Part shown: one piece after another, positions 48,372 through 59,638 of the stretch
Numbering within the stretch: the first letter of the stretch is position 1
How the letters are laid out: the number at the start of each line of letters is the position of its first letter
Assembly: GCA_950295325.1 (NCBI GenBank)
Contig: OX485805.1
Coordinates: 1,366,501-1,430,500 of the forward strand
Length of the DNA stretch: 64,000 bases
Origin: Polytrichum commune
Lineage: Eukaryota; Streptophyta; Polytrichopsida; Polytrichales; Polytrichaceae
Direction of reading: 5' to 3'
Position numbers and translations under genes: made by a program
The notes under the pieces: model-generated
The model's database searches: none
What the model was told of the DNA's origin: nothing
What the model saw: only the letters and a program-made list of their open reading frames with translations

Positions 48372-50880
48372 CCAAATTCATGGCTCAATAATAGTACTGG
48401 AAACCCATCTGTTACATTTCTGAAGAACATGTGAACACAGAGGGTTACTGAGCACGGATATGATATACAGATCCCCAATTCAACCACCAAACAGGAATGT
48501 CTCAAGATGTAAACATTCCAGCTTCTTCTATCTTTGACCTTCATATACGATTTCTTTCCAGCAATAACTTTGAAGTTGATGGTAAAAGCCTAGGTCTTCC
48601 TTACCTTTGTGCTGCTTGGAAGGTCCATGAAATCCCTAAGAAGCCATAAGATATAAGTTCTGCCAGTTCTTCTGTGACCCTCCTGAACAAGGAATACAAG
48701 CTTGGCATTTTCTACTGTGTCCAACTATCAACAAACTCTGGTGAAGCAAGATAGAACTTGCTGGCATACCTTGTGAAGGAAGTTGGATTCTCCACAACTT
48801 TAGGAGTAGTAGATGTCGTGTCCTTTTCAGGAACCAATCCAAAGAAATCCTCTTTTCTGAGGAAACCTCCTGAAAAATGGATACAGGCTTGGCGATTCTT
48901 CCAAACCCTTATCTCTCCTGGTTCCCTCGTGTTGGAATTAAGGGTCTTAGTACACATGGTATACTGTAACAATTTTCTGGAATCCTACATCACCTGTGGA
49001 GATATAGCAGAAACTCAAGGCAAGGGTCTACTGTCGGGAACCAATGAAGTCAGTGGGGATGTTGTGGGAAAGTGGCATTTCCAATGCAGATTGTTGTGGA
49101 TGGTCCCTGGTCAAATGGCTTGCCACCATTTGATTATTTCCACATGTTTGCTTGTTTGGTTTGAGTACAAATTTCAAAAATCTTTGGATCACTTACCCCT
49201 CCCGATAATTACTTTGTGGTTTATCAGTTACCTCAGTATGAAATTGTTGGTTGAACCTTGACGCTTATAAGGAAATTTTATATTTCTTCAACCACAAAGA
49301 GGTATTCACCCCACAAAGTCGTGACAGGGATCTTCATTATGAATCACTAGATGTAGTCCAGTCTAGTATGTTGAAGTGCTAATGTAATCAATGACAATGC
49401 AGATACACATTTTCTCTGAGTACAGAATATGTAACATGAGGTCTTCATCGACTTCTTTGTACGCAACTGTTGCACTCTTCTACAGGTTCTCTTCTGTCAC
49501 TGTTGTGGTATCTTAATGAACCTTCGCTACAAAGGTACAAATGCCATCCACACAAAGCCCAGTCTTCCACCGTTGGCCCTCTCTGATAGCTTTCATAGCG
49601 AACTTTAACATACAGAGTTCCTCTCCTTCCACCACAGAAATTTCTCCAACATTATACTCCCTCCAGCCATTTTCGAATACCCTGATTTCCAGCAACTTGA
49701 ATTGACCTACTGGTTGCCTCGACACCTCAGGGTATGTACTCATGAAGCACCTGCATTCTTCATCTTCCTTGTCATTTTTTGAAAGTGTGAAGTTTACAGG
49801 TTCAGATATCCAACCATCATTCACCGGATGCGTCAAATGAATGCGCCAAGAGAATGTGTAAGTTCCTGAGGCCAGCATCCTGTAATCAAGCTCACCACGT
49901 CCTTCAAACCACCACACTCTTTCAAATTTCGCAACCTCCAAAAACCTGCTTTGTCTCACAGACGAACAGAAACGAGCGGCATGTATGGACCCTGACGTAT
50001 GGTACTTGCAAGTGAAACCAAAACCAATGAAAGTGTGTTTTCACTTCTGAGACGTGTAAGGCCAACACTGCTATTTCAAGGACTGCCTGGAGAGAAGTAT
50101 CTGTGAGCTCGAAGACGTCAAACAATCTCTCCAAAATGAGATATCCAAGGGACCAGTTTTTGCAATATGTGGTTTGTATTCTATTCCACTTTAACTTGGT
50201 TGAGAAGGACATACTTACAAAGAGTTCGGATCACTGATCCAAGACCAGTAGCGTGAGTCATTGCCCCAACTGGTGTTCAATCTCCTTGATGCCATCCTCA
50301 AGCCCACAATTCCACCTCCAGAGTCTTGGACCAGCCGGATACCCTATTATTTGCAATTGCTCATACATGTCGTCACGGAAACCAGTAATTTTGGCACGTC
50401 CACAAGGATGGCCATTCAACTTCTGTAAAACAAATGGAGTTGACATTGGCACAGCTGACTTGACTCGGAGGGGCTAGCTACACCTTGAAAGGTACGGTCC
50501 ACTCAATTGTCAATTGTGGACGTGGTGGTGATTTCCATAACTTCATGCAGATAAGCCGGTTAGTTAGGGAGATTGAGGTTTGTGGACCTTATGCGGTCAC
50601 TCTTCTTAATTGGACACCCATAAAAGTGCTTAAAATAGATGGTGCATTATAGGTTTTCTTTTTAGCACAATTGGGAGGGCCTATGAGATCACTCAAAGGG
50701 AAAGAGAATTTCCACTTTGAAGTTTCTGTCTCAACAAGTCTGAAACTTGAATTGACAATTTGTGAGATTCTTAATTGCCAACTGAAAATACATTTCCTGA
50801 TACTTTCCAACAATCAATTGTCCAGAATACCTGAGAATCCTCCATGGAGTTGGAAGTACATCCGTAGAGCCACATACTTC
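48370..50880 (-). repeat. Right arm of the large inverted repeat carrying PP2 copy B
   Basis: Reverse-complement partner of 42,600-45,640. Homology stops on one side at an AAAAG microsatellite with a C-run (48,341-48,371) and on the other near 50,880, before kinase relic B. The two flanking kinase relics are on the same strand while the arms are inverted, so this is not a simple inverted duplication of one kinase-PP2 unit. Confidence 0.8.
49513..50345 (-). CDS. PP2 (phloem protein 2)-like domain gene, copy B, possibly partial
   Basis: Two minus-strand exons can be joined. Exon 1 (to 50,219) encodes GIVGLRMASRRLNTSWGNDS and RYWSWISDPNS, the classic PP2 start (cf. ITWGDDPRYW). A 273-bp GTAAGT...CAG intron leads to exon 2 at 49,945. 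Exon 2 has EVAKFERVWWFEGRGELDY, a middle part with FTLSKND, then FKLLEIRVFENGWREYNVGE, and ends WKTGLCVDGI plus an altered tail to the stop at 49,513. PP2 proteins are Nictaba-type lectin-like proteins acting in the cytosol, nucleus or phloem. The phase across the intron is correct. The exon 1 start is uncertain: a stop precedes it in frame, so more upstream exons are needed. Compared with copy A it lacks ~535 bp and the canonical end (GIVIRTPQEF type). It may be expressed, truncated or decaying. Confidence 0.6.
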
Positions 50881-51139
50881 AGGTATATGTGGCCACGTAC
50901 CTTTTGATTGCCACCGGTTCCAAAAGTAATCTTTATGTGTCCAATTTTCAACCTGTCATACAGTGTATATTTTTGTTTGTCACAAGATGTGGATCCATGA
51001 ATCATGTCACAAGATCCTTGAATCATCATGTGATACCAATTCTTTAGATAGGACAATTTGCACCAAGATATTTTCTTTCTAGCTCACTCTCAAAGGCAAG
51101 TAACGTTGAATTTAAAGTGAAAATGACAGATCTTTCTAG

Positions 51140-52737
51140 TACCTGAGTGATTTCACTGGGGTCGTCATGCTCACTAGTTGTAAACCTGCATAGGTGCTAT
51201 ATGCGAACCACAAAGAAGATTTTCCCTCTGGCATTTGTATCACACCCAAACTCAAAAACTTGGCATGCTTTAACAACCTACAAAAGGTCAGAGAAACTTG
51301 ATCGTCTTGTAAAAGTACAAATACGTTGGACAATATGTCGGTGAATGTGGTCTTATCCCGTCCTCTAATATCCTCCGGCTCAAACTTGACCTCCTCTCAT
51401 TTGCGAATGGCACTTTTCCTGTAAGTATTTCAGAGGAAACCATTACAAAACTCCAAACATCAGCCTTTTGTGGGAGCCTTTTTCCAAATCCCATATCTGT
51501 GGTCCTAAATACTTCTGGAGCACCATAACCTGTTGTGCCTTGAGAGATCTTCAGATGTTGAACTGTTTGCATATGCTTTGCTTAATCCAAAGTCAGAGAG
51601 TTTCACCTCCCAATATCCTTGAGTGTGAAGGTCAATCATGCTCTTAGTCACTCGGTTCACAAGTATGTTTGAGGTTTTCAGGTCTCTGTGAGCCAAATTT
51701 CTTTCATGAAGGTGCCTCATGGCTTCTGCCACTTGAAGCATAATGCCGATTGCTGCAGGCAATGAGAATGGCATGTTGGTGAGTTTCTTCTTTGACGAAC
51801 TTGGTTGAGATCCCACTCCAAGTTCATCTTGCGACTGTCTCTCAATGTATCTCCTAAGATCTGTTGGCATGAGCTCCAACATGTAGGATCGTGGTGTAGC
51901 ATCCTCCCAATAGTGGAAAAGTTGGAAAATGTTTGGATGTTGCAGCTGCTTTAAAATAGTAGCCTCTCTCTTGTCAACCCCCTTTTATATTTTCAATGCA
52001 GATTGGTGCCCTAACCATGTTACCTGCAACACCGAGCCACTTGCACCCAGTCGCAAACATGGCTTTGGATTTGCAACATAATCCACCAGCTTCTTAACAC
52101 TTTGGAGTTCTTCGTCAGTACGGTTAATCCGTGCTTTCACATACATCCCACGAATATATTCGTCATCACATTGACCACCCTCTAGTTTGACCAATCCTGA
52201 AATTCTGTTGAGCATCTCCTCGTGAGCTTTAAGGGCTGCTTTTGAAGTTCATGCTCGTTTGAGCGCATCTTCTTCAACAGTCTTTGATAAGCTTCTTCGC
52301 CATCCTTCAAAAGTTTAAAAACCATCAACATCCTTAAAAGAACATGTTCCTCTGAGAGAAACTACAACATTATTCAACATGAATATCCACTGCTGAAGTT
52401 CCAAGAGAATGGAGATAACCTCCTCTTTGATGTCTACCAAGGTTATTGCTGTTGACAGCCACGCAGAATTCCCACAGCAACACCTTTCCACCAATATTTG
52501 TGCTCGCTTCACGCCGGCATGTAAATGTATCAGGAGCATTTCCATTCCATTGCCTTGGGCACGCGCTCTAAGAGTTTGAGGACCTTTGGCTTGCAAGGAC
52601 TCTCGAACTCTGGAGAGTTCTTCTGAAACATATCGACATTGACGATGGTACAGCTGCAATCGTGTGCCATGAACCCCTTTCACTCTGTCTTGCACAAAGT
52701 CTATACAATCCCCAACAAGAGTGTAGTAGTCGGCCAT
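51140..52737 (-). pseudogene. Broken protein kinase with N-terminal helical domain (kinase relic B)
   Basis: On the minus strand a helical N-terminal part (MADYYTLVGDCIDFVQDRV..., 52,737-52,315) is followed by LLKDGEEAYQRLLKKMRS in another frame. Then comes a P-loop region (RLGASGSVLQVTW...SALKI) ending in an in-frame TAA at 51,987-51,985. The same frame resumes with ATILKQLQHPNI and LELMPTDLRRYI, then the catalytic HRDLKTSNIL and LSDFGLSKAY (51,882-51,505). A one-base frame change near 51,545 leads into GTTGYGAPEVF and KADVWSF...EILTGKVPF (to 51,288). A further shift precedes a C-terminal piece (CRLLKHAKFLSLGVI). All main kinase subdomains are recognisable, but one nonsense codon and at least four frame changes make it non-functional as read. 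The N-terminal bundle recalls plant HeLo/MLKL-like kinases; that link is inference. Confidence 0.8.
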
Positions 52738-52855
52738 TGGCGCCTGCTATCACAGCACATGGAATCAAACAACTCAATGCTGAAACTAACATCTCAACTA
52801 GTAATATTTTGCATGATGCATATGAGTCAAAATTAAAGTCTTGAAGCCACTCTTG

Positions 52856-52876
52856 AACCCTAAACCCTAAACCCTG
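52856..52876 (-). repeat. Interstitial telomere-type motif (telo-box)
   Basis: Almost three AAACCCT units. It lies ~120 bp upstream of the minus-strand kinase relic start, where such motifs often serve as telo-boxes in plant promoters. Confidence 0.6.
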
Positions 52877-52879
52877 CAA

Positions 52880-53606
52880 GCCACTTTGATGGCAATTGAA
52901 ACCTTAAGGACTAAGTAATCGTTGCGATGAGACCTGCTACTCGCCTGTAGCAAACCTCGAATCGCAATATATACTGGACATAGCCGATGATAAACTGCTC
53001 AAGCCATGACATCATCAAAAGCCATCCACGATGAGGCTAAGCACAACACCTACAAGGTACAAAAAGGAAGGCAGGAAAACAAATGTCGGCGTTGAGGTGG
53101 ATATTAGGCCTGCTCTAAGGCAGTGCGAGTTTGCTACATCCGAGAGAGCAGTTCAGAGATGGGCTCTGAAGTTCTTTCCCGAATAACGAATATTGAACTG
53201 TCAAGCCAGAATATCATGATATTCTTTGTGGATAGATACAGATTTCTTTATCAGGCATATGTAACAGGCGAGCTATTAAAGACGGCCATGGACTCACTCA
53301 CTAGTTACCCTCGATGCCCACGCGTACAATCTACTTCTAGCAGTGATGTACTGCTGCTAAGGAGTGTGGTGTTCTTGCGCAAAATCTCTGGACAAGCACA
53401 TCTCTCGCCCTCTATGTAAAACCATATATACTTATTGTATACCGAACCACATGGTTCAAGTACATGCTCGATGTGTTAGAAAACCTGCAGTTGATCTGTT
53501 GCTCGGTGCAGACACCCTCCAGGCTACAATTGTAGCAAGTATAAATCACGTTGAGATGCACTCATAGCAGATTCTAGGACTTCGTCACTCCTATTCTTAC
53601 AAGAAA
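52880..53606. other. Stretch between kinase relic B and the 150-codon frame
   Basis: Somewhat GC-richer than average; a 98-codon plus frame (53,123-53,419) has no recognisable domain. Probably old promoter DNA of the kinase relic. Confidence 0.4.
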
Positions 53607-54059
53607 TTACATGCAAGACCGCTGGAAGTTATATACGCAAGACTCAGATATACAGGTCCAGGCCTCGACTCCCTCCACAATGCCCTGGATGTTCATCGCC
53701 TCTGTACCAATATCTAGGATTTTGGTGGATGTGCCATTTTTAGGAGTGGCATCGTCTATCTCTTTCCTAGATACTGTCCAGACAGAGGTGATGAACTCAG
53801 GGTCCTCGCGCAACTCTAAAACAAGCCCTCGCTGCATCTGAACAGTAATATGCTCATAACGAAAGTGACAAAAGACTAGCCAACACAAGACAAGAACAAG
53901 GTGCATCACGAGTTTGCGCGTATCTAAGAATGCTTTCAGAACCGCTATTAACTCATTAGGTAGTGTAAGACCTTGCACTCGAGGAGCCAGGTCTGAGAAT
54001 ATATGCGAGCCGGGGCCATTTTGGAAGTACCCTCGTGAGCTTCCATGACTTGTTTCCAC
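53607..54059 (-). other. Unrecognised 150-codon open frame upstream of kinase relic B
   Basis: Begins METSHGSSRGYFQNGPGSHI, has a hydrophobic patch (LVMHLVLVLCWLVF) and a mixed C-terminal part (LVLELREDPEFITSVWTVSR ... IVEGVEAW). GC is higher than in the surroundings. No domain, partner exon or start context is evident. It could be an exon of an unknown gene or a chance frame. Confidence 0.25.
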
Positions 54060-54764
54060 CCGAAAGGCACACAGTTACAATTAAAATTACAATCGCATCA
54101 AAATGGCTGTAATAAGCAAACAGGGAGACAAAAGGAGTGTTAACCAAAGGGTTATCCACATACCGGTCGGAGCTGAGGAGAAACGATAGATCGATCCTTT
54201 TGCGGATTGACTATATGCACGAGCTCCACGGGGCGCAAGTAGAATTCACTATAACCCGAAGGTAAGCCAGAGAATAAATTCAACAAAGACAAATGAGGTA
54301 GAGCGTCCTCGTACTATACTGCTGCATGCAGCAGAATTAATCCCCAATTATTCACGGCATGGAGGATGCGAGCAGGGAAAGCTTAAGACGGAGATTGAAG
54401 GGGCGTGAGGGCATCGTATATTGTGGAACAAGAAATCAACAGGTATACCAAGCTGAAGCTTCGGTGTTGGATGATATATGAAGGCCCCTGAAGTTCCACC
54501 AGATCCTCACACTGCTGTCAAAATTGTTGTGACATGCAGATGCAGACCAAATCTGTAATTAAAGGGCACCAAAAGATAAAGTAGAAGTAGAATTAGAAGC
54601 CGTTAAGTAGCTGAAACTGAGTCAGGGAATTCGACAGCGATGGACGAGGTAGAGCAGCTACGTACATCATATACTGCTTGCACAACTAGTGAGGATGCGG
54701 AGAAGAGAGCAGTGCAATTAAGCTTAGCAGGCATTCGACTAGAAGGCCGGGGCAGCATGTGCAC
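54060..54764. other. Stretch between the 150-codon frame and the hAT MITE
   Basis: No gene recognised; a 60-codon minus frame (54,785-54,603) looks random. Confidence 0.45.
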
Positions 54765-55278
54765 CCGGGGTGGCAACTCAAACAAATAATTACAGGGGGC
54801 TCGTCCGAGAATTTCACAAAGGTATAGATTATGTACACATAATCGTACATACTGTATAATCTAGATTATGTTTCAAATGATTTGTATTCAAGAGTTTCAA
54901 AAGAGAAGCGGGAGAGAAGCCACCGAGAGAAGTTGGGAAGAGAGTTAGGGTTAGGGCTTAAAAGCTAAAATAATCTAGATTATCTTCAAGTTTTTGTAGA
55001 TTATCTAAATTATAATTAGGTCTGCTAGAGACCAAATTATGGACGAGGTCACGAGGCCCCCTGTCCAAGAGAAAGTCCAAATTATTTTCAAATTATTGAT
55101 GTATTATAATACATAGACATCTTCAAATCAAAAAAATATTACATATTATGGACGGTCTCAATGTGCACTACATCACTCCATTCTAAGTTCCGTAAAATTA
55201 TTCTTTGGTATGAATGTACAAGGATAATATGGATGGATGATCTGTTACAGATTATTTTGCACTAGTTGCCACCCCGGG
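54765..55278. mobile_element. hAT-type MITE, 514 bp, with 8-bp target duplication
   Basis: Terminal repeats CCGGGGTGGCAACT and AGTTGCCACCCCGGG, flanked by identical ATGTGCAC on both sides (54,757-54,764 and 55,279-55,286). An 8-bp duplication with GGGGTGGCAA ends fits the hAT superfamily. The interior is AT-rich, with repeated AGATTAT motifs and no transposase. Confidence 0.85.
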
Positions 55279-55347
55279 ATGTGCACAAGACACAGAGACA
55301 ATAAAACGTCGGTAATATGGGTTTCTATTATGCAATGACATTTCTTA

Positions 55348-55914
55348 GGGGTTGTTTACACTAGGGACCATGAAGTCATACCAAAGCCTTGTAAAATTTG
55401 TGATTGGTTGTTGAATTTGTTCCGGGACCACTGCGGTATACACCAAGGAAAATAAATGTTAGAGTGACCATGGAGTTCAAGGCCTCCAAAAGACATTTTA
55501 GGCCTACATTATCCATTGACATGATCCAATGGGTTTTGCACTGGAAGAGGCAAAACATGTGCTATAATGGTAGAAAAAGGCAAGGGCCCATGGCAAAGAA
55601 ATGTTGTTATAATAAATTTTTAATGAAATTTATTTTTGGGGAAGAGAAGTTGAAGACAAGAGAATGGTGAGACTTGATTTTTTTTTTAAATTGCCCTTTT
55701 TGGGTATATATTTGAAAAAATCAACACATTTACTTTTTGGTGCATGATCATTCCTCTTGGTCCACATTCAGTTTGCACCTAGTGAGGGGCCCCAAGGCTT
55801 TGTAAATTGATTTTCTAAGAAATCAGACCATGGAAGTTAGACCATCAAGTTAAACCATTGAAAAAAAACCGTCTCCCATGGTCCAACTTCATGGTCCATG
55901 GTGTAAATCGGCCC
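55348..55914 (+). mobile_element. Harbinger-type MITE, 567 bp, family H2
   Basis: Ends GGGGTTGTTTACACTAGGGA and, inverted, GGGCCGATTTACACCATGGA, with TTA duplicated on both sides (55,345-55,347 and 55,915-55,917). Near-identical length to the 14.4-kb copy. It lies 70 bp beyond the hAT MITE. Confidence 0.8.
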
Positions 55915-55917
55915 TTA

Positions 55918-56465
55918 GGAGATTGGAATCACAAAGAATGGAACACACTGAAGACATGACTACACAAAATAGAATGGGACCTCTAAGTCACTGGCTCCGA
56001 CCTAAAGCTACCCATGCAAGGACAAACATGCCATCTTGGCTGTCCATTGTGGGCGGAAGGATCTTCATGCACATTTAGGGCTTTTTGTGACAACGCAACT
56101 GATCAAGATAAGGAAGAATAGGCTCCCATTTATGTAGGTGAACAAATAACTAGTGTTCATTTTTTATTTATCTATTCACACATTGTCCTTTCCAAACGAT
56201 TCTCTTCACAACTTCATTGCAATTGCTAATTGGACAAAACCATGCCCCCATCTGATCCAACGGCCAAAATTGCATGAAATGAAGGTGGGCTCAAGTGCTC
56301 ACAAAAATAAGCGGAGAGGGCATGTGAATGTATCTCTCATCCATCCACATAAAAAACTTGACCCACTATAAGTTTATGGTTGACTCATTGTAAAATAATT
56401 GAACTAGACAAATGTGGAGTTCTTAAAACTAATTATGGTATCAAATTAGCTCACAAAGGTTGGCG

Positions 56466-56503
<38 letters not shown>

Positions 56504-57179
56504 ATTAACCTCCAAACCACAAATTATTCTAGGCATTTTACATTGGAAGTAATAGATAAGGCCCCAAGGATGAGGCATTATGTGAATACATGTCCGTCCA
56601 AGAAATGGTCCACATTCACAGAAGGCCCCAACCATAGAGCTTTATCAAGTGTAAAACACTCCATCAAATTTTGAATTGCACGCTCAAAGATCTTATCAAT
56701 GACTCAAGATCAATTATGGAAAATATCCCTCCGGATTCGACGACGGACAATTATACAACAACACTAAAGACACTTGCTGTATACAATAGACAATTTGTAG
56801 GAGGGCTTTTCAAATGAGAGGTACACCCGTAAAGCATACAACAATTCCCTCTCGTCCAATAATAGGGCCACGTAATCTACCTTGACTCGAAATTATAGGA
56901 ATGTTGGGGGTAAATTCCAAGCCAGATTAATATGTGAACATGAGGGATGAAGTATGCACATTCAGATGAATGTGAGGGAAACAACCGTGGCTACTCTAGT
57001 GAGAAAGATGGACACATGTCAATGATGACGTGGAAAGTGGCATCCAACAAGAAACACACACATAAGGTGCCATGTTGGATATCTCAACAAGCCAAATCAC
57101 GTACATGATTGGTCATTGGTCGGCCAATTACAAACCGTAATTGCCCTCCCAATGCCCATTCCCTTATACATAACTTATA
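55918..57179. other. Gene-free AT-rich stretch
   Basis: Only the TATC microsatellite is recognisable; open frames are short. Confidence 0.55.
56466..56503. repeat. (TATC)n microsatellite
   Basis: Nine tandem TATC units. Confidence 0.95.
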
Positions 57180-57844
57180 CCATGTTCACATTAGAGCCAA
57201 TCGCTAATCCTCGGCAGTAGGAGGAGTCCCTCTTGATAGAGAAAGTACATCTATTTTCAAAATTTATTGCTACTAGTATGGATTTTTCCTCCTACTCACA
57301 GTAACTCCACCAGATGTAACATACTGCAATTTCACTAGTTTACACATAACATTATTCATAACAAACTGAATGTGGGGAATATCCGGGAATACTACGTGGA
57401 CTACTGTCAGTCCCATAGAACAAACGTGTGTATCTGAATAATGTTATGTACAGGACAAGAACTCTTACCAAGATGAAAACTCTCCCGCTGGTGTGGGCCA
57501 GTCAATGGTCCTAGTGTGGGCTGGCATGGTATTAGTCTAGCTTTCAACGATGGACGAACGCAAGGCTCAGTTCCTGCTCACTTCATCGATGGCATCCAGA
57601 GGCTGACAATTCTACATGCACGCGGCCATCGCGCAGCTACCGATGCTCGCACCACCCATCAGATCCTCACCACGTCGCATTCCCACAGTGTCAGCAAGAG
57701 ACTCTCCTTCCTTCTTCTCCCTGGGATTAGCCTAGCCTTGGACCTCTCCTCTCCTATTATGCACGTCTTCTTACTCACTTTTGTAACTTAGGAGCTCAGA
57801 TCTGCACACTTTGTCACCTCATCGGATCCTCGGGCACCCTAGAG
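57180..57844 (+). promoter_or_regulatory. Upstream region and pyrimidine-rich leader of the glutaredoxin gene
   Basis: GC content rises from about 57.5 kb and the last ~140 bp before the ATG are CT-rich (CTCTCCTTCCTTCTTCTCC type), as in plant 5' leaders. There is no clear TATA box close to the gene. A short MITE-like element (57,344-57,449) sits within the presumed promoter. Confidence 0.4.
57344..57449. mobile_element. Short MITE in the glutaredoxin promoter, 106 bp
   Basis: Ends ACATAACATTATTCA and TGAATAATGTTATGT, similar to the 23.7-kb hairpin ends, ~400 bp upstream of the glutaredoxin ATG. Confidence 0.5.
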
Positions 57845-59638
57845 ATGGCGTCCACGAAGTTTGGTTTGTTGGTTTTTGTGTTCGGGGTGCTGCTCTGCCA
57901 GCAGAGCCTGGTGAGCGGGGAGGAGGACAGCTTGGCGTTTGTGAAGAAGACCGTGCAAGAGCAGCGTTTGGTCATCTTCTCCAAGTCTTACTGCCCGTAA
58001 GCCTGGCGTTCTCACCCCTCTCTCTGAATTACTTTCCTTTGTCTGTTTTGGCTGGATGTCACTTTGGTACTGAGTTTTGCCCTGTGTTTGCTTGCTTCTG
58101 CAAAAGGATTCTTTGTTGGGTTTAGATGTTGTCTCTTGGTCCTTGGCTTTTTTATGGGTATTGCTTGTTGACTAGGGATTCATGGTGCAATGCAAATGGT
58201 TTGCGAATAGGAGAGAAAATTTGGATGTAACTGTTTGAGTTGTCTTGACCTTTTTTCTGTGGCGACTTTCCTTGAAATACGAAAACCTCAAATCTCCACT
58301 GACAGCAGTAAACCCTTGTCGGTAAGAGGTGTGTATTGGTTCGGTGTGCTGATAGGTTGAGGAGTTTCATCATATGGTCAAATCTCCGAAATAGGATGGC
58401 ATTCTCATTTACTGGGTTTTGTACGGTCTGTCCTGTTTTGTCGAGCATTTGTTGACAGACAACCTTATTTGTTTATTTGTGTATGAATCTTCTGCAGATA
58501 CTGCAAGCGTGCGAAGGCCATATTTGCCGAGCTGAATGAGAAACCCTATGTTATTGAGCTTGATGAGAGAGGTACGTGCATTTTGTTAGCATCTTCTACT
58601 GTATCACATCTACTGTACCTATAGTATCACATCTGTATTGTTCTTTTTGAAGAGAGTTTGGTGTAGCTCTTATCAATCAATAGACAGATCTGAACAATCT
58701 TAGAGCTGCAGCACATTAGCAGTTGGCAGCAATGTTCGCATGTTATTGCAGTAAACCCTAGTGCTTGAAGGGTTCCCTTGAAATTCAGCATTGATTTTAT
58801 TCCTAGTCACTGGCCTACAGCAATTTATGTAGCATCATTCTGAAGATGTTCAGCATTAGGTGTGGGTGGTACTTTCTGGAATTTTTTGGTATCATAAAAA
58901 GGGAAACCATGAGATGTCCAATATTTTTAAGCAAGAATGAAAGGTAAATGTTGGGGTGTTCCAAGTGATAGCTTATTAATGTTATTTTTTTGTGTGATAT
59001 CTTGTGCAGAGGATGGAGGTGCTATTCAACAGGCATTGTCTAAATACATTGGCCGCTCCACTGTCCCCCAAGTATTCATCAATGGCGAGCACATTGGTGG
59101 GTCTGATGGTAAGCATGTCCATGCCATCTTAGTGGCACTTTCAAGCCAATAATAGATGAAGGTCTTGGTCCTTTCATTGCAAAGGGCACTTTGGTCCTCC
59201 TGGATGCACACTCCCATGCAATTGTATGTCTTTTGATGTAAGAGATCGTTTTTGTGCTTATATATGTATATGGGCCGATCAAAGCAGCATCAATGATTCA
59301 TGAATATTCGCTTCCCTCCTCCAATCCATCTCATGAAGTGTGTCTCCTGGTTTTGTCTCCTAAGTGTGACTTTCCTAGAAATATGAACCACAGCCTCTCC
59401 AGTGAAGATTCTAAGGTTGTTGTTGGTGACTTTTTTATCTATAGGTAAGCCCATTATTACTGTATTTGCCATTGGAGGTTGTTGTGATTTCTTTTTCATG
59501 GAAACTCTATCTAAATCCTGTTCTGGTCATTTTTTTCTAACAGATACTGTAGCTGCCCACCGCAATGGTCGCTTGGTGAAACTTCTCAAGAAGAGTACCA
59601 CTTCCCAGAAGGAACAAAGCCAGGAGTCTGAACTATGA
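57845..59638 (+). CDS. Secretory-type CPYC glutaredoxin, 4 exons
   Basis: Exons 57,845-57,996, 58,498-58,571, 59,010-59,108 and 59,544-59,638 join in frame to 420 nt (139 residues). All introns are GT-AG (GTAAGC, GTACGT and GTAAGC donors; CAG acceptors) of ~435-500 bp. Residues 1-25 form a signal peptide (basic start, hydrophobic core, cleavage near VSG-EED). The active site CPYC is at ~50-53 and is split by intron 1. TVPQVFING and GGSDD, the glutathione-binding TVP and GG motifs, follow, then an LVKLLKK helix and a polar tail. This is a class I (GRXC3/C4-like) dithiol glutaredoxin; the family reduces disulfides and glutathionylated proteins using GSH. The signal peptide points to the secretory pathway. 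Reading through the exon 3 donor gives an alternative end, [13 protein letters not shown], stopping at 59,152. The frame after the stop stays open for 80 codons (separate entry). Domain call and exon structure are strong. Confidence 0.93.

Larger units (their letters stand above)
48149..48972 (-). other. Shared unrecognised reading frames downstream of PP2 copy B
   Basis: Minus-strand frames here (NTREPGEIRVWKNRQACI...; LVFLVQEGHRRTG...LLRDFMDLPSSTK followed by GTAAGG; MKVKDRRSWNVYILRH...) recur in arm A at 44,990-45,704. Conservation of frame and of the GTAAGG after SSTK suggests exons of an older gene, but stops interrupt the joins and I do not recognise a domain. Confidence 0.35.

Noticed and set aside
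48758-49261. 167-codon plus-strand frame in inverted arm B
   Set aside because: Antisense to the shared frames of the arm, with no recognisable domain; the counterpart in arm A is not open.
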